Positions 7,938 through 18,800 of a stretch of DNA of 29,653 bases are shown in pieces; position 1 is the first letter of the stretch; each line of letters begins with the position of its first letter. The position numbers were made by a program, and so were the translations under genes. The stretch comes from Bacteroidota bacterium (lineage in GTDB: Bacteria; Bacteroidota; Bacteroidia; Bacteroidales; UBA12481). The notes under the pieces were generated by a model that saw nothing but the letters and a program-made list of their open reading frames with translations, did no database searches and was not told the DNA's origin. The stretch covers positions 1 through 29,653 of the forward strand of contig JAUVKA010000002.1 of assembly GCA_030592205.1 (NCBI GenBank). The letters run 5' to 3'.

Positions 7938-9176
7938 ATGGAAAACGTAAACTTGATAGATACTTTTTCAGAGTTCAGGGAACTTAAAAGCATTGACAGG
8001 GCGACCATGATGTCTGTTCTGGAAGATGTTTTCCGCAGTTTACTTGCCAAAAATCATGGTACAGATGAAAACTTTGACGTAATCATCAATGTGGATAAAG
8101 GCGACTTCGAGATTTGGAGAAACAGGGAAGTGGTTGAGGACGGCGCAGTTGAAGATTCAAATTTGGAGATCTCACTCACTGAAGCCAAAACAATTGATGA
8201 TGATTATGAAGTAGGGGAAGAAGTATCAGATGAGGTAAAACTGGAAGATTTTGGAAGAAGGTCGATTTTAGCCCTGCGCCAAAATTTAACATCCCGAATT
8301 CTGGAATTGGAAAAAGATCACATTTACAATAAGTATAAGGATAAAATCTCAGATATAATTACCGGAGAGGTATACCAGGTATGGAACAGAGAAATCTTGC
8401 TTCTTGATGACGAAGGCAATGAGCTGATCCTGCCAAAAACTGAACAAATCCCTTCCGACTATTTCAGGTAGGGAGATACAGTGAGAGCTGTAGTGGTTAG
8501 GGTAGAAATGAAGAATAATAATCCTCTGATTATCCTCTCAAGATCTACACCCCTGTTCCTGCACCGCTTATTCGAATTGGAGGTGCCTGAAATATTTGAT
8601 GGTTTGATTACCATAAAAAATATCGTTAGAATCCCTGGTGAAAGAGCCAAGGTTGCCGTTGAATCTTATGATGAACGAATCGACCCTGTTGGAGCTTGCG
8701 TAGGAATGAAAGGATCCCGGATTCATGGAATTGTTCGTGAATTACGCAATGAGAATATTGATGTCATCAATTTCACTAACAATCTGCAGTTGTTTATTCA
8801 GCGCTCATTGAGCCCTGCAAAGATATCTTCGATCCGCCTCAACGAGGAAGATCAACGTGCTGAAGTTTTTCTTAAACCCGAAGAAGTTTCCCTGGCGATA
8901 GGTAAGGGCGGATTGAATATCAAGTTAGCCAGCATGTTAACTGGATATGAGATTGATGTGTTCCGGGATGTTATTGAGGATGACGATGAGGATATTGATC
9001 TTGAAGAATTCGCTGATGAAATCGAAGGATGGATACTGGATGAGTTAAAAGCCATCGGCTGTGATACAGCGAAAAGTGTATTGGAGATACTTCCTCAGGA
9101 TTTATTAAAACGCACTGATCTTGAAGAAGAAACCATTCGGGATGTTATGAAGATTTTAAGTTCTGAATTTGAATAG
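7938..9176 (+). pseudogene. nusA: Transcription termination/antitermination factor NusA, interrupted by an in-frame TAG
   Basis: NusA binds RNA polymerase and RNA and controls pausing, intrinsic termination and antitermination. The locus has 412 codons, the normal length for Bacteroidota. Residues 1 to about 125 are the polymerase-binding N-terminal domain, about 135-205 the S1 domain, and the rest two KH domains (DPVGACVGMKGSRIHGI, then EEVSLAIGKGGLNIKLA) plus an acidic tail. Codon 178 is TAG (8469-8471), inside the S1 domain at FR*GDTV, where relatives have FRKGD; one A-to-T change of a Lys AAG would produce it. The frame and homology are unbroken on both sides. The gene's own final stop is also TAG, so general reassignment of TAG is unlikely. 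nusA is normally essential, so a consensus error, a second copy, suppression or restart should be considered. Confidence 0.88.
8481..9176 (+). CDS. nusA: C-terminal NusA fragment (rest of S1, KH1, KH2), possible restart product
   Basis: Downstream of the internal TAG the first possible start is a GTG at 8481, nine bases after the stop, preceded by GGGAGA at 8471-8476, which resembles a ribosome-binding site. A 231-residue product would hold the end of the S1 domain and both KH RNA-binding domains but lack the polymerase-binding domain. The split runs through the S1 fold, so this is a poor place for a natural two-piece protein. I list it only because it is open in the sequence as given; it is most likely part of one nusA gene. 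Confidence 0.35.
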   Translation: MRAVVVRVEMKNNNPLIILSRSTPLFLHRLFELEVPEIFDGLITIKNIVRIPGERAKVAVESYDERIDPVGACVGMKGSRIHGIVRELRNENIDVINFTNNLQLFIQRSLSPAKISSIRLNEEDQRAEVFLKPEEVSLAIGKGGLNIKLASMLTGYEIDVFRDVIEDDDEDIDLEEFADEIEGWILDELKAIGCDTAKSVLEILPQDLLKRTDLEEETIRDVMKILSSEFE

Positions 9177-9241
9177 AGCTTCTAATAAAGTTGTGATTTT
9201 CAAATTTTAAGAACACAGGCAATAATAGTAGGTGATAATAT

Positions 9242-12200
9242 ATGGTTAAGGTTAAAAGACTAAGTAGAGTTGCACGGGATTGCAATGTGGGGATAAATAC
9301 TATCGTCGAATTCTTGAGTAAAAAAGGATTTGATATCGATAGCAGCCCCAATTCCAAAATTCCTGAGGAGGCACTTGAACTGGTCATGAATGAATTCCAG
9401 CAAGACCAATCTGCAAAGCGAGAAGCTGAGAAATTCACTCAAGAACATCGGCATGAATCCAGATTGTCAGTTTCGCTAGGTAATCAGGCAAAAGAAGAGA
9501 TAGTAGAACCTGAAGAAGAGGAAGAAGAACAAGAAGAGGTCCTACTTATTACAGACAAAAGCGTTGGCCCTGCCAGCAAAACACCAGCTAAAACAAAAAG
9601 CAAGAAGAAGGAAGAGGCAGTTACTGAAAAAATCAAAGAAGTCATTGAACCTGACCTTGTTGCTAAAGTTGAGCCAGAAAAAGAAATTGTCCCTGAAAAA
9701 ACTAAATCTGCACCACTTGCAACAAAGGAGGAAACCAAAGAGGTTCCAGAAACGCCTGAAAAAGTAAGTAAACCAAAGCCGGCAGCCAGTAAGAAAAAGA
9801 AAAAAGAAATTGTAGAAAAGGTTGTAGCCTCAGAAAGTAAAGAACCTGAAAAAACTCCCGAGAAAAAGGAAGTGGTTCCGGAAAAGGAAGAGATATTCAA
9901 ACCCACTCAAGAAGAAATCGGAAAGACAATTAAGGTAGTTGGCAAAATCGACATCGACGGTCTGAATCAAAAAACCAGACCGGTAAAAAAATCAAAATCC
10001 AAAACAAAAAAAGCAGTTGAGCCGAAAGCAGAAAAAGCGATTGAACCTAAAGCAGAAAAAGAAGTCAAAAAGCCTATAGTTGAAGAGGTTCCACAAGTAG
10101 AAGTTAAAAAGGAGACAGCTGTGACACCTGAAACAATGAAGGATTATGACCAGGCAGGTGAAGTAGATATTAAAACAGAAATACAAAAATTATCAGGTCC
10201 AACTGTTCTTGGGAAAATTGAGCTTCCCAAGGTACCTGAAAAGAAGAAGCCACAACCAACGGCTTCGTCGGATAAACCTCTGACAAAGAAAAAGAAACGA
10301 AAAAGGATACGCAAGGATAGAGTCAATATAGACGGAGATAAGAAAGTTGCAGGTCAAGTACAAGGAGGACATCCTGCATCCACAGCTGGAAGACAGAGGA
10401 GCAAACCACCTGTACGTGGAAAAAAACGAATTACTAAGCCGGAAGTATCTGAAGAAGCTGTTCAAAAACAAATTAAGGATACTCTTGCCCGATTGACCAC
10501 AAAAGGAAAATCAAAAGGTTCTAAACGTAGACGTGATAAGAGAGAAACCGTAAGGCAAACTGCAGCCTCAGAAGCCGAACAAAGAGAACAGGGTCAGAAC
10601 ATTATAAAAGTTACTGAGTTCGTAACTGCAAATGAAATGGCCACCTTGATGGAAGTTCCGGTGAATAACATTATTGCAACCTGTTTGAACCTGGGTTTAT
10701 TTGTATCTATCAATCAGCGTCTTGACGCTGAAACCATTGCTCTGGTTGCCGGCGAATTTGATTATGAAGTTGAGTTTGTAAGCGTAGAACTTCAAGAAGC
10801 TATAACATCCGAATCTTACTCGGATAATGAAAAAGATCTGATTAATCGCCCACCCATAATTACTGTGATGGGACACGTGGATCACGGTAAAACTTCTTTA
10901 CTTGATCATATCCGGAAAGCGAACGTAATTGCCGGGGAAGCAGGAGGAATAACACAACATATTGGAGCCTACAAGGTTGAGCTTGCAAGTGGCAAAACCA
11001 TTACCTTTCTCGATACACCAGGACACGAAGCATTTACTGCTATGCGGGCCCGTGGGGCACAGATTACTGACTTGGCAATCATTGTAGTAGCTGCAGATGA
11101 TGCAGTTATGCCACAGACTGTCGAAGCCATCAACCATGCTTCAGCTGCCGGTGTTCCCATCGTATTTGCCATCAACAAAGTTGACAAGGAGGGTGCAAAT
11201 CCAGAGAAGATTAAGGAACAATTGGCAGCCATGAATTATCTGGTGGAAGAATGGGGTGGTAAATACCAGTCGCAAGATATATCTGCCAAACAAGGAGCAG
11301 GCGTAAACGAACTACTTGAAAAGGTTCTCCTGGAGGCTGAACTTCTTGAGCTCAAGGCAAATCCTGACAAACAGGCTCTGGGATCGGTAATTGAGTCATC
11401 CCTGGACAAGGGTCGTGGATATGTAACTACAATTTTAGTACAGGCTGGTACACTGAAAATTGGAGATATTCTTATTGCCGGAAGTCATTTCGGTAGAATA
11501 AAAGCAATGTTCAACGAGAGGAACAAGCCAATAAAATCAGCCGGTCCCTCAGAACCAGTAGTTTTCTTAGGCCTTAACGGAGCTGCTCAGGCCGGGGATA
11601 AATTCAACGTTCTTTCCAGTGAAAGAGAAGCTAGAGAAATTGCCACTAAAAGAGAGCAACTCCAACGCGAACAAGGAATTCGTACTCAAAAACATATTAC
11701 CCTGGAGGAAATCGGACGACGGATAGCGATTGGCAACTTCCAGGAGTTGAATATCATTGTAAAAGGAGACGTGGATGGATCTATTGAAGCATTGTCAGAC
11801 GCACTTATAAAGCTTTCGACAGATGAAATTCAGGTTAATATAAAGCATAAAGCTGTAGGTCAGATTTCTGAGAACGATATTTTGCTTGCGGCAGCTTCAG
11901 ATGCTATCATTATCGGCTTCCAGGTTCGGGCCTCTTTGGCAGCACGTAAGCTGGCTGAAAAAGAAGGCGTGGATGTCAGACTTTATTCCATTATTTATGA
12001 TGCGATCAATAAGATCAGAGATGCCATGGAAGGAATGTTAAGTCCTGAAATCAGGGAAGAGGTAATTGGTACACTTGAAATTCTTGAGACATTTAAAATT
12101 ACCAACGTAGGAACAATTGCCGGTTGCATGGTAATTGACGGGAAAATAACAAGAACCTCCAAAGTCCGTGTAGTTAGGGAAGGAATCGTTATCTACGATG

Positions 12201-12364
12201 GAGATCTCGGATCACTTAAAAGGTATAAGGATGAAGTTAAAGAAGTGGTTACAGGTCTTGAATGTGGACTTAACATTGCAAACTTCAACGATATCAAAAC
12301 CGGTGATATGATTGAACCATACCTAACTGCCGAGTTCAAGAAAAAGCTTATTGCTAATAAATAA
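9242..12364 (+). CDS. infB: Translation initiation factor IF-2
   Basis: IF-2 is the GTPase that brings initiator fMet-tRNA to the 30S subunit and promotes subunit joining. The 1040-residue protein starts with an IF2N helical domain (VKRLSRVARDCNVGINTIVEFL, about residues 3-55). A long Lys/Glu/Pro/Ala-rich linker (about 65-440) follows, with a short repeat at EPKAEKAIEPKAEKE. A second IF2N domain (about 450-515) precedes the G domain: GHVDHGKT 544-551, DTPGH 591-595, NKVD 645-648. The beta-barrel and fMet-tRNA-binding C2 domains complete the protein. It is 65 bp downstream of nusA and its end faces gcvH across a stem-loop. The long linker is usual for Bacteroidota IF-2. Confidence 0.98.
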   Translation: MVKVKRLSRVARDCNVGINTIVEFLSKKGFDIDSSPNSKIPEEALELVMNEFQQDQSAKREAEKFTQEHRHESRLSVSLGNQAKEEIVEPEEEEEEQEEVLLITDKSVGPASKTPAKTKSKKKEEAVTEKIKEVIEPDLVAKVEPEKEIVPEKTKSAPLATKEETKEVPETPEKVSKPKPAASKKKKKEIVEKVVASESKEPEKTPEKKEVVPEKEEIFKPTQEEIGKTIKVVGKIDIDGLNQKTRPVKKSKSKTKKAVEPKAEKAIEPKAEKEVKKPIVEEVPQVEVKKETAVTPETMKDYDQAGEVDIKTEIQKLSGPTVLGKIELPKVPEKKKPQPTASSDKPLTKKKKRKRIRKDRVNIDGDKKVAGQVQGGHPASTAGRQRSKPPVRGKKRITKPEVSEEAVQKQIKDTLARLTTKGKSKGSKRRRDKRETVRQTAASEAEQREQGQNIIKVTEFVTANEMATLMEVPVNNIIATCLNLGLFVSINQRLDAETIALVAGEFDYEVEFVSVELQEAITSESYSDNEKDLINRPPIITVMGHVDHGKTSLLDHIRKANVIAGEAGGITQHIGAYKVELASGKTITFLDTPGHEAFTAMRARGAQITDLAIIVVAADDAVMPQTVEAINHASAAGVPIVFAINKVDKEGANPEKIKEQLAAMNYLVEEWGGKYQSQDISAKQGAGVNELLEKVLLEAELLELKANPDKQALGSVIESSLDKGRGYVTTILVQAGTLKIGDILIAGSHFGRIKAMFNERNKPIKSAGPSEPVVFLGLNGAAQAGDKFNVLSSEREAREIATKREQLQREQGIRTQKHITLEEIGRRIAIGNFQELNIIVKGDVDGSIEALSDALIKLSTDEIQVNIKHKAVGQISENDILLAAASDAIIIGFQVRASLAARKLAEKEGVDVRLYSIIYDAINKIRDAMEGMLSPEIREEVIGTLEILETFKITNVGTIAGCMVIDGKITRTSKVRVVREGIVIYDGDLGSLKRYKDEVKEVVTGLECGLNIANFNDIKTGDMIEPYLTAEFKKKLIANK

Positions 12365-12372
12365 CCGAGAAA

Positions 12373-12398
12373 AATGGGTGCAAAAAACAGCACCCATT
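12373..12398. terminator. Stem-loop between convergent infB and gcvH
   Basis: Arms AATGGGTGC (12373-12381) and GCACCCATT (12390-12398) pair over 9 bp around an 8-nt A-rich loop. Read on the minus strand the stem is followed by a T-run (ATTTTTCTC), so it fits best as the intrinsic terminator of gcvH. On the plus strand the downstream T-run is weak, but it may also end infB transcripts. Confidence 0.65.
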
Positions 12399-12416
12399 GA
12401 ATTACCGCTGGAATTA

Positions 12417-12794
12417 TTACTGAATAAATTCAGAATAAGCCTCAGAGCCCATCAAATCATCCAGTTCAGCTGGGTTTGACAGTTTTACCTTTATCAACCA
12501 ACCCTTTCCATAAGGATCCTTATTAACAAGGTCAGGAGAATCTTCCAACTCCTCATTAAACTCAAGAACTTCTCCTGCAACAGGGAGGTAGAGCTCCTCT
12601 ACAGCCTTTACAGCTTCCACATTTCCAAATGCATCTCCTTTATCCAGTTTTTCTCCAACTGTTTCTACTTCAATGAAAACAATATCACCAAGGTTAGATT
12701 GCGCGTGATCTGTAATTCCAACATAGGCAATATCTTCTTCAGTACGGATCCATTCATGATCCTGGGAATACTTAAGGTTTTCAGGTATACTCAT
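12417..12794 (-). CDS. gcvH: Glycine cleavage system H protein
   Basis: GcvH is the small lipoyl carrier that shuttles the aminomethyl group among the P, T and L proteins of the glycine cleavage system. The 125-residue protein is full length. The lipoylated lysine is Lys63 in VEAVKAVEELYLP. DHEWIRTEEDIAYVGITDHAQ and the C-terminal WLIKVKLSNPAELDDLM are typical. It is the last gene of the minus-strand run after sprA, 53 bp away, and has its own promoter-like box at 12827-12834. gcvT and gcvP are not in the window. GcvH next to sprA is common in Bacteroidota and need not mean a shared function. Confidence 0.97.
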   Translation of the reverse strand: MSIPENLKYSQDHEWIRTEEDIAYVGITDHAQSNLGDIVFIEVETVGEKLDKGDAFGNVEAVKAVEELYLPVAGEVLEFNEELEDSPDLVNKDPYGKGWLIKVKLSNPAELDDLMGSEAYSEFIQ

Positions 12795-12826
12795 AGCTTT
12801 ATATTCAAAAATTTCAAGATTTCACC

Positions 12827-12834
12827 CAAAGGTA
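12827..12834 (-). promoter_or_regulatory. Likely -7 element of a gcvH promoter
   Basis: On the minus strand this reads TACCTTTG, matching TAnnTTTG, 33 bp before the gcvH ATG in the short sprA-gcvH gap. No -33 TTTG is seen at the proper spacing. It suggests gcvH can be expressed separately from the very long sprA transcript. Confidence 0.35.
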
Positions 12835-12847
12835 AAAATAAATTCCC

Positions 12848-15800
12848 TTAATCAGTTAAGGTGAATTGGAGATTGAATCCCATTTTTGTATTGGTAGTTG
12901 CAAAAGAACTTGATACGTGAGGTTTATTCAGATTCTGATCGAAGAATAGGCGCAGTCTAAACCTTGAACTGAGTGTATAATCAGCAGTAAAGCCTATAAC
13001 AAAAGCCTTAACCCCTGATGTTAGTTTGTCGACATCCTCCTCCATCTTTCTCATTATCATACGGGTATCCCTGAGTGAGAGATTAACCCGAACGTCCAGA
13101 TCAGATTGAAACTTCTTCTTTGTACCTTGAGTTTTGATTGTTATTGGTACTTGTTGAAAACGATATCCGGCTACTATACCATATTCTTCGGATCGATTTT
13201 CCATCATCTGGTTATTGTTAAAACTCAGTGTTAAGGTTCGGGTTTTCTTCATTTCAATTCGAGCAGTAAAGCTGTTGATCATTTGAAGATCCAGGCTTAT
13301 CAGTGGACTAAATTGTTCCGAGATGCTCACTCCTCCAATTTCTCTCTCCGGGAGGAAGTTTAGTTGCAGATCCCTGATATAGTTCAAACCGTCCATCTCA
13401 TCCGGATTATAGAATAAGTTAGTTGAATATGACCCAACAGAATATGTGCTTCTGTATGAATGAATTACGTTTAGCGACTTAACAAACTTTTTGAAAAACT
13501 CGATCTTCTGCAAGCCGTTGTAATTAATTCTCCAGTTTGGCATCATACTAAGCACGCCAGGGAATGATGAAAGGCTAATATTATTAGGATCAGTGTTTGA
13601 ATAAGCTGCCAGGAATGCCGGTATCAACACCTCCTGGGAAGTAGATCCATAGCCATTGAAATATCCGGGTTCTGTATCGGAATTTGGGTCATAACCGGGA
13701 CTTCCCGGAACCTGTTCTTTCACTCGTTGCTCAGCTAGTCGCCTGGATATTACGAAGCGGTTATTTTTGAACCGTTCCCAGGATTCAGAAGTGTTATCCG
13801 ATTCAGCCGGTCTTTTTTCAAAAGCAGAACTCAGTGACATAAAGCTCATTGAGAAATTACCACTGAGCATTCTGTTTTCTGCGCTAAAAGTATCACTACC
13901 CTGATATATATAAAACTGCTCGAGGTTAGTGCTCATGGAGCGGCTTGCATTAATATCTATTCTCAGATCAGGCAAGGGTTGAACACTGGCCCTGAACTGG
14001 AAGCTCTCATTATTATTTAAGAAAAATGCATCATTCATGGTGCTATCAGTAGTAATCCAGCCTGATTCCGCTGCTCTGTCACCAAACATTTCATCCTGTA
14101 ATCCCATTATAAATCCAAATCCTGGAGCCAGAGCGCTATTCGAAGATTCCATCCCCAAATATTGTGGTTCCGGCATAAATCCAGGCAGGAAAGTTCCGTT
14201 TCCACTATTATAATTCATCGAAACATTCCTAACACCCATTAATATCCTTGCGGTATTCTCGACAACATATAGCAGAGGATTCTCCCGCACTATCAGATTC
14301 CCTTCAACCTCTACACGTCCATTGGTAATATCAACCGGTGAAGTAACCCTGATACGGCGATCATTTATCACATCCATCTCTATCTCTACAGCATTATCAT
14401 TACCATCAAAAACCTGCACTCTGACCTCTTTCGTCATTAGATCATGAACTACAAGAGTTTTCTGACCTTTGTTGATATTCAGCTCATCCTCAGTGTAGTT
14501 TACCACCTCCGCATCTGCCTGTTTACTTCTACCCGATGATTTTCGCTTATACTTATCCTCAATCTTCTTCAGGAATCCAACTTTTCCATACAGGCTTTGA
14601 AAGTTAAGCTGTCCATTCATTGTAAACTGTCTTGAATTCTCTATTGTATTCCCAAGTTGTATGGTGTCAGCTGTGATCGGGCCAGCTGTCCAATCGTATT
14701 CAGTCCTGTAATTAGTTGTTAAAGTCACCCAGTTAAACAGGGGGATTTTATTGATTGGAACGGTATATTGAAAAGCTATACTATGGTGATATTGCGTATT
14801 CCGGCCAAAGCCCACAATATTTTGCCATATACTATCACGCTTAGCTTGATAATCCAGCTCATTTTTATCCATTATTCCATCGGGCTCATCAATACGGGCT
14901 ATGTTGGAAGCGGTAAAATCCAACTTCAGAGTCCGGGTCAGATCCCATTTGAAATCATACATGCGATTCCAATTGAAGTTCTTATTGAATGTGGGTTCAA
15001 TCTTCAGGTATGGATTGGCCACATTCCGTAAGCGTACTTCATTATATCTACGGTCGAGATTAGTTTGGAAGCGCAGCATTGAGGGCTCATAAAACAGATT
15101 AAAATCTTTGATTATCCGAAATGCAGGTTTACTCAGAAAAGTAACTTTCCGGAAAGGCTCCCAAGGTCGAGGTTTACTATTATAGATATAGCTAAGAACA
15201 CCTGTGTAATTACGGTTTAGGTTCTTTTCGGTATTGATATTTCTTGATAAAACTTCATTGAAAGAGTATGATATCGACCAGTTTGACAAACTGTATATTT
15301 TAGCATCGCGGCTATTTTGCCCTTGCACTTTCATATTAGTGAAGTTGACACTTTTTCGCCGGTTATAAGTTTGAGAGATAAAGATGATTGAATCTCTTAC
15401 GGTCTTTGAATCTGCATTATTCAGGGCAGCTGTAAGAGGGATATCCGGATCAAGTGGGTTGTAATGTGGATTACTGCGTCTTTCAGAATATCCAATGTAC
15501 ATAGGGATATTTACCCCCGCTTTTTTAGGGAAAAACTTACCTAACTGGAGGCTAGTCGACATATCATATTGGAAAATTTCCTCTTTGCTTCTCTCCTGCA
15601 CTTTTTTCTCAATACTACCAAACCCGGGGTTACTGGTTCCGCCCGATAAGCTAAAAGTGCCAAAATCTGCCAGTCGCGCAGTCATCCTGGCATTAGCCGC
15701 CCAACCACCGTCTTCGTTGAAGTCTGTAAGGCGCAATTCGTTCATCCAAATAACCCCTGTTTTAGGACTGCCATCATCCAGGTCATTCCCTCCATTAGAT

Positions 15801-18800
15801 CTTGGGTTTCTGACACCCAACATTATAGTTCGGATATTGCTCAGGTTTGGATTTCCTTTGACAAGCACTCTGTTGTTACCGTCAAATCCCTCAAAAACAG
15901 AATTCAGGTCTATAATAGATCCTGCTACTCGCATAGCATCATTCCTGGACTGCTTAACCTCTTGAAATACCTCCAGGACAATATTGATATTATTCTCCAG
16001 CGGCCATACGATCCCTCTGTCAATAAAATTATTTTGGTCATATTTAACTGGAGGACTGATGTGAGGTGTCAGAGTCAGAGGGACTTCATACTCGTAATAA
16101 TTCTGGGTATAATCTGATCCTATTCTGATAAAAGCCCTGAGATCACCATCTTGAAGTTGGCTTTCATCAATGGCTTCAGCATGAACGAACATCTGTAGTT
16201 TCCTATACTGACGAAAATCAAATCCAACATTTTTATAAGCAGCCCTTGCATCACCATCCTCCAAATCAACTACTTTCAGAGCTATCGACTGCTCATTTTT
16301 CTGGATCATATGTGGGTTGGTCGGGTCAGTTATCCTTGTCACATCCGGGGGAAGGACATAATTGACCGGGTATCGATTTCCATTTTCCTCAATATTTACT
16401 GCGCTTATTTCAAATTTCCCACGTGTATATTCAGGAGTGGTAAGGACTTCTGTCCCCTCCAACATACTCAGGTTATATTTACGCCAGTCTCCCCTAACAA
16501 GTTCCAGAGTTGCAAAGCGTAGAATCATCCTCTCGCTAATCCCTCTCAGGAACATGCGCATAAAGCGAATAGACTTAAAGTCCTGAATACTGCCAACCAC
16601 TTTTTCAGGTTCGTAAATTGGAACCTTGAATTGATACCAGGTTACTAACTGTCCATCATCATTCTTCCCAATAATCGCATCAGTGATGTAGTTCTTTCCA
16701 ACCTGGAAATCCTCTTTCCTCATGCTTACCTTGTACTGGAAATAAGATTCCGTTTCACTCAGGGTATTATCCATATTGATATCCTCCACATCGGGAAGGG
16801 TAGTCGACTGAGTTGGGTAATTCTCATCAGTCATTTCTGGCGTTGAAGAATTGCCTTCCAGACCATTAAAACTCTTATATCGATCAAGAATACCAAGTTT
16901 CTGCTCATCGAAATCAGTACCCCGGTAATAGTGAAAATTGTCTGAAGCTGGATCATTCAATGCATCCAAATAAGATTGAGAACCCGGATTAATCATCATT
17001 TGTAAGGAATCCAAAAAAGGCTGGAAGAAGCTTCTTTCATCATCATCATTCAAACCATCGAGGCCTACATCCTGATATATTCTGGAGGATACCTGGTTAT
17101 CAAAAGCGTTTACAAATGACTGGGTAATCGGAACACGCCCCCAGGTTGTAGTATCCACTAAAGCAACATCTTGATCTGTTGGCAATCCGTTTTCAAAACT
17201 TTTCCTGCCATCTTTCAGGATATCTTCCGACACATTCCCCAGGTTAAAATAAAGGCCTGGATCCGAATCATCCCTTAAAACATTATTGATTGTATCCTCT
17301 GAGAAAGGATCCATCATCCAGAATTCAATATATTCTACATTGGCCGATTCAAAATCGTTGGTAGTAAGTCTCCGCATAATTCCGGCCCATCGGCTTTCTG
17401 GCCTGCGAAGCATTCCTTGCTCATCGACACCTGCTGAAATGCTTCCGTTAGATATCACATCAAAATTATATGGCCCTCTCTCCGCCGGATAATAAGCCAA
17501 ATTTAACACGGGAATATATGAAGGAAAATTGTTCGGACTCTCCTTGTAAGGGAATATCTCCTGCTCACGTATCTCGCGAACATAATGACTGTTTTGCTCC
17601 TCTGGGTTGTTTGCTAAATGGCTGGGAGTGGTTGAGTTATTTCGCAAAAAGAGTGGGTCAATCTGGTACCATGCAATCTTGGCCCGGTTATAACCATAAG
17701 CCAGGTCATTGCTGAATTCAGCTTCTGGAAACATCGTGGGCTGCCCCATCGGTGTACTTGCCAATACCCACTGCTGTCGTGGTTTTACAGAGATGCTGGT
17801 TTCGCTCCCTTCGAAATCGTCAATTAAGGACTCCCCCTCTTTCTGTATCACCTTGCTATGTCCGGGAACCAATTGGGCAAATTCACCTGTAAAAGTAATG
17901 GATGATTCCTCCTTAGTTTCAAGGAATGGAAGGAAATCGATTGCACGGGTTAACCATGGAGCCCTACCTTTGTAGTTGGTATTAAAGCCCCAGATAGTGT
18001 TCGATATTGGCTCCTGACCTATATTTACCTTATTTGTCAAAGGACGCTCTTTAAGGTGCAGAAAGGTGCCTCCCACATTAAAGTCACGACTAAATCGATA
18101 ATCAAAATGTGAACCCACCAGAGTCTTCGACTGGAGACCAAACTGGGCTTGATTTTCAAGGGATATTTTTATTGGAGTACCGGACTCGAGGAGGCCTTCA
18201 TTTATGATCTTAACAATACCTGAGGTATAATCCACGGTAAAGTCGGTGTTTTCGTTCAATTTCATACCACCGGCAGTTACGATAACTGAACCTTGCGGCA
18301 CGTTTATGGCATTTAGCCGAATCTCAGAGCTGCTTGATGAACGGTACCGGATCGAAATCAAAAACTTGTTCTTTTCAGCAATCTGCCTGGCCCGACTTTG
18401 GGTTTCATCATATAGTTCCTGAAAAACATACGTATCTGCATCTTGTCTGAAATCCGGATTTCCATCTTCAATCTTTTCCCTCAGGTAACTTCCAAAGGGT
18501 TCAAGAATTGGGAAAATAATCCGCCCTTTATCTGCATTAATGGTCACCTTGTCAATGAAGTCGAAACGCCCATCCCGCTGTGGATCCAGCTGGGCATTAA
18601 GGTTATCCAAATTAAGAACCTGTAAAAGAATCTGTCCGTCGATAGCCCCGGCCGGAACATAATTATTTGCAGTTCCAGTCTTGTCATTTTGGTACAGGAT
18701 ATCCACCATAAATTCCTCCTGGCTGATACGGCTGGATTGAATGGAATATATATTTTTCATCATCAAATCCCAGGTGGGCAGCCCGGGAGCCAGGTTAGTC

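Noticed and set aside
8469..8471. TAG as a reassigned sense codon (including pyrrolysine)
   Set aside because: TAG ends nusA, lpxA, rseP and the M23 gene at the expected protein lengths, so it serves as a normal stop here.
9484..9906. Ser/Phe-rich minus-strand open frame opposite the infB linker
   Set aside because: It is the reverse complement of a Lys/Glu-rich linker, has biased composition and no family similarity.
14768..15965. Several plus-strand open frames inside sprA, including 15495-15965
   Set aside because: They lie opposite a continuous 2499-codon gene with clear homology and lack recognisable domains.
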